Positions 61,907 to 64,000 of a stretch of 64,000 nucleotides of DNA are shown piece by piece. Position 1 is the first letter of the stretch. Every line of letters starts with the position of its first letter. Origin of the DNA: Echinicola jeungdonensis (GTDB lineage: Bacteria > Bacteroidota > Bacteroidia > Cytophagales > Cyclobacteriaceae); assembly GCF_030409905.1 (NCBI RefSeq), contig NZ_JAUFQT010000001.1, positions 1,324,001 to 1,388,000 on the forward strand. The letters run 5' to 3'. The position numbers and the translations under genes are program-made. The notes under the pieces are model-generated. The model was given only the letters and a program-made list of their open reading frames with translations. It did no database searches and was not told the origin of the DNA.

Positions 61907-62980
61907 TCATTCCCCCTTCAAACTTTTCCTCCACGCATAAGCCAACATGGTCAGCTGGGCATAACTGTTCACCCCTGCCTTTACCCCTTGGGTTTTCAGA
62001 AAAAGGTCATTTGACCGCCGGCTGAGCTCCAGGGAAATAGGTACTATTTTTCGGTTGTTGTCTGCAATAGAGGTTAAATCATTCCGAACCCCTTTATTAA
62101 GTTGCCCTAAAAAAGTCCGGTAGGCTGTACTATCTTTCTTATATAAATCTTTCATTTGGTACCGGAACAACCTCAATTGACCGGAATACTGCAAAAGTGG
62201 ATTATCGCTATTGGTGCAGATAACCCAACCAATGAAATTAGCTTCTCCTTCATTGGTTACCCCATAACTATGGGCCATTTCATGGGCAATGGTAAAAGGC
62301 TTATCCAAGGGGTGAAGGGTAGGATCTATATAACTTTCTCCTGTAAAGGGAAAATAAATCCCCAAAATGCCCAATTTTCGGAGTAAGCCGGAGGGGTACA
62401 ACTGTTTTGTTCTGGGATTGCCAGTAAAATTTAAGCCCATCAAGTACAAATTTTCACTTGTGGTTGCCCTGACTATTTTCTCCAATTCTGGAAAATCAAG
62501 GGTTTGCTGAATTGCAGAATCACTATCCGTAATATGCGGTCGTAATTGGGAAAGGATATTATGGGTCAAATCCAATTCTTTCATCAATTGTCCATTTTCC
62601 AGGGGAATAGGTTTTAAACTCAATTGTTGAAAAATCGGTACCCTTTGATAGTTAAAACCCCATAATACCAAAAAAAAGAACACCACAGCGCCAACAAAAT
62701 TGAAAAAATAACGGACAGAATAGAAAGCTTTATCCTTCCAGCCCTTTTTAAATCTTACCTTAAAAAAGTACCGGAAAATAATAAAACCCAATACCAGCAA
62801 AAAAAGATAAATTGTTGGAAATGGTAACCTGGAAACGGAGACATCAATCACATTCCGTATGCCTGGGAAAAAACTTCTGGAATAAATAATTTCTGTTTTT
62901 GCAGGAAACTGAACTGCAAAAAACCTGACCACTAAAGCGATCACACCCAAAAGGGCCCAAGTCCAGTTGTGCTTTAACAT
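61907..62980 (-). CDS. DUF3810-like membrane zinc metalloprotein
   Basis: 357 residues. Three membrane helices lie in the first 110 residues, then a soluble domain with the zincin motif HEMAH (about residue 230) and the third-ligand-like EGEANFIGW about 15 residues later. The pattern fits gluzincin-like DUF3810 proteins, thought to be membrane-bound peptidases. The start is taken at the ATG 62980; an in-frame TTG at 62992 has no support. Substrate unknown. The second half ends NSYAQLTMLAYAW, which is conserved in the family. Confidence 0.82.
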   Translation of the reverse strand: MLKHNWTWALLGVIALVVRFFAVQFPAKTEIIYSRSFFPGIRNVIDVSVSRLPFPTIYLFLLVLGFIIFRYFFKVRFKKGWKDKAFYSVRYFFNFVGAVVFFFLVLWGFNYQRVPIFQQLSLKPIPLENGQLMKELDLTHNILSQLRPHITDSDSAIQQTLDFPELEKIVRATTSENLYLMGLNFTGNPRTKQLYPSGLLRKLGILGIYFPFTGESYIDPTLHPLDKPFTIAHEMAHSYGVTNEGEANFIGWVICTNSDNPLLQYSGQLRLFRYQMKDLYKKDSTAYRTFLGQLNKGVRNDLTSIADNNRKIVPISLELSRRSNDLFLKTQGVKAGVNSYAQLTMLAYAWRKSLKGE

Positions 62981-63061
62981 AAAATTTGGCAAAAAAGGGT
63001 ATGCAATTGGAAGGGGAGAAGAAATGGGGCCATTTATTGGCCCCAGATCAACAAAGCTCTT

Positions 63062-63646
63062 TTAAACACCTTCTGCTTCCACGGTTTTCACCTCTTCAGG
63101 CAGCATTCTGGTCAGCAAATTTTCTATCCCCGCTTTAAGGGTTACGGTACTGGAAGGACAACCCGAACAAGCACCTTGAAGCAATACCTTAACAACACCA
63201 TCCTTGAAGCTATGGAAAATTATTGCGCCTCCATCTTGTTCCACGGCAGGCCGTATATACTCATCTAAGATACCTTTGATCTTTTTGACGGTTTCACTGT
63301 CGTTTTCATCAAACAAAGGATCCTTGTCATAGGCAAAATTAATAGGGGACTTTCCTGCTTCCAGAAATTGCTTGATATGGTCACGAATATGGTCCTGCAC
63401 TTCTGCCCATTCCACATCTTCTTTTTTTGTAACCGTCACAAAATTCGACATGATAAAAACCCTGTCAACTGCAGCAAAATTAAACAGTTCTTTGGCCAAG
63501 GGAGAGCTATCAGCGCTTCCTTCATCAGGATAATCAAAGCTAAGCCCTTCTTCGGTCAACATAAAATTAACCACAAATTTCAATGAATTTGGGTTAGGGT
63601 TAGCTTCCATGTAAATATGTACTGGTTTCTTTTGTTCTTGCAACAT
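63062..63646 (-). CDS. NfuA-like iron-sulfur carrier (NFU + NifU C-terminal domain)
   Basis: 194 residues. The N-terminal NFU-type domain begins VHIYMEANPNPNSLKFVVNF; the C-terminal NifU domain contains GILDEYIRPAVEQDGGAI and the cluster-binding CSGC pair (Cys160 and Cys163). The family carries [4Fe-4S] clusters from the assembly machinery to client proteins. The A-type degenerate domain usual in enterobacterial NfuA is replaced by a Nfu_N domain. It is followed by a separate, partial symporter gene upstream on the same strand. Confidence 0.92.
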   Translation of the reverse strand: MLQEQKKPVHIYMEANPNPNSLKFVVNFMLTEEGLSFDYPDEGSADSSPLAKELFNFAAVDRVFIMSNFVTVTKKEDVEWAEVQDHIRDHIKQFLEAGKSPINFAYDKDPLFDENDSETVKKIKGILDEYIRPAVEQDGGAIIFHSFKDGVVKVLLQGACSGCPSSTVTLKAGIENLLTRMLPEEVKTVEAEGV

Positions 63647-63692
63647 GATTTGATTTTTTACCTTCTAGCAATCCAAACAGGAATAAGAACAA

Positions 63693-64000
63693 TTAGTTCC
63701 TTTCCCCAGTGGTTATTTTTTGTTTTGTTGATTTTGTTTCTTTGGAATCCTCTTCATCTACAGAGGTAAGAGGATTCGATTTTCTTATCAATCCCTCTGG
63801 CAATTCCCCCTCTGTACTTGCTACAACCGTACAAACTGTAGCATCCCCGGTAACATTGACCACAGTCCTGAACATATCCAATATCCTGTCAGGAGCAATA
63901 ATGAGGGCAATTCCAGCAGAAGGAACACCTATTGACTCCAAAATAATGATCAGCATGATCAAGCCAGCACCTGGCACTCCAGCGGTCCCTATTGAAGCCA
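63693..64000 (-). CDS. Dicarboxylate/amino acid:cation symporter, C-terminal part (cut by window edge)
   Basis: The minus-strand frame enters at the right edge and ends at 63693, so only the C-terminal ~100 residues are present. The visible sequence [15 protein letters not shown], then [29 protein letters not shown], is the conserved transport core (the hairpin-2 and TM8 region, including the D..RT..NV.GD motif) of the DAACS/GltP family, which moves dicarboxylates or glutamate with Na+ or H+. A hydrophilic tail with [12 protein letters not shown] follows. Confidence 0.93.
   Translation of the reverse strand, partial: ASIGTAGVPGAGLIMLIIILESIGVPSAGIALIIAPDRILDMFRTVVNVTGDATVCTVVASTEGELPEGLIRKSNPLTSVDEEDSKETKSTKQKITTGERN

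Noticed and set aside
1..64000. tRNA, rRNA, tmRNA, RNase P RNA and CRISPR arrays
   Set aside because: I looked through the intergenic regions for typical signatures and saw none; a covariance-model scan would be needed to exclude diverged RNAs.

Overview
This 64 kb window is chromosomal DNA of a Bacteroidota bacterium, most likely a member of the Cytophagales (Cyclobacteriaceae-like; this placement is inference). The grounds are secreted proteins with type IX secretion (T9SS) sorting domains, a PorZ-like T9SS protein, Rho with a long N-terminal insertion, -7 boxes of the form TAnnTTTG, weak Shine-Dalgarno sequences except at rpsU, and families typical of the phylum (DUF6427-like, DUF3810-like, short HPF, a CxxxY-type CcmE). 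I found no rRNA, tRNA, CRISPR array, prophage or intact insertion sequence. Most of the window is core genome.

Layout. 0-2.8 kb: the 3' end of era, then der, a tiny acidic lipoprotein and a SprT-like metalloprotein. 2.9-8.2 kb: three tandem minus-strand paralogues encoding secreted beta-rich proteins with T9SS C-terminal domains. 8.4-11.9 kb: rho and serS, divergent. 12-17.2 kb: system I cytochrome c maturation (ccmB, ccmC, ccmD-like, ccmE, ccmF), interrupted after ccmB by about 570 bp of palindrome-rich non-coding DNA. 17.4-21.8 kb: a DUF2520 Rossmann protein, a UbiA prenyltransferase, purN and purH. 22.2-27.7 kb: the rod-shape operon mreB-mreC-mreD-mrdA-rodA. 27.9-32.6 kb: a conserved hypothetical gene, then tdk, porZ and recO overlapping on the plus strand.

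32.7-35.8 kb holds a lipoprotein, a 2OG-Fe(II) dioxygenase and a chromate transporter. 35.9-42.4 kb is a polyprenyl-phosphate sugar cluster: a GT2 enzyme, a flippase-like membrane protein, two ArnT/GT39-type transferases and the eroded remains of a third. 42.7-43.4 kb carries a PAP2 phosphatase gene broken by three same-direction frame changes. 43.5-45.4 kb: hpf, a Xer recombinase and rpsU, the last with a rare strong Shine-Dalgarno and a terminator hairpin that contains the xerC start codon, plus a 58-residue CxxC protein. 45.6-49.5 kb: an M20 amidohydrolase paired with a stand-alone alanine racemase-like gene, a META lipoprotein and purU. 49.6-54.4 kb: a SNF2 helicase, a LolC/E-like permease and rbfA. 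54.5-60.3 kb: a DUF6427-like membrane protein, then phospholipid and glutamate genes (psd, gdh, cdsA) with DUF2007 and CPBP proteins. 60.4-64 kb: dusB, an AT-rich orphan membrane protein, a DUF3810 zincin, nfuA and the end of a dicarboxylate symporter.

The genes serve ribosome assembly and hibernation (era, der, rbfA, hpf, rpsU), envelope growth (mre/rod operon, psd, cdsA, LolC/E-like), protein export by T9SS (porZ and its cargo), cytochrome c maturation and purine/folate metabolism. I did not find a clearly new multi-gene system. The most distinctive signals are the rpsU-xerC control region, the CxxxY CcmE, the decaying glycosyltransferase locus, the racemase/amidohydrolase pair and several palindromic intergenic elements.
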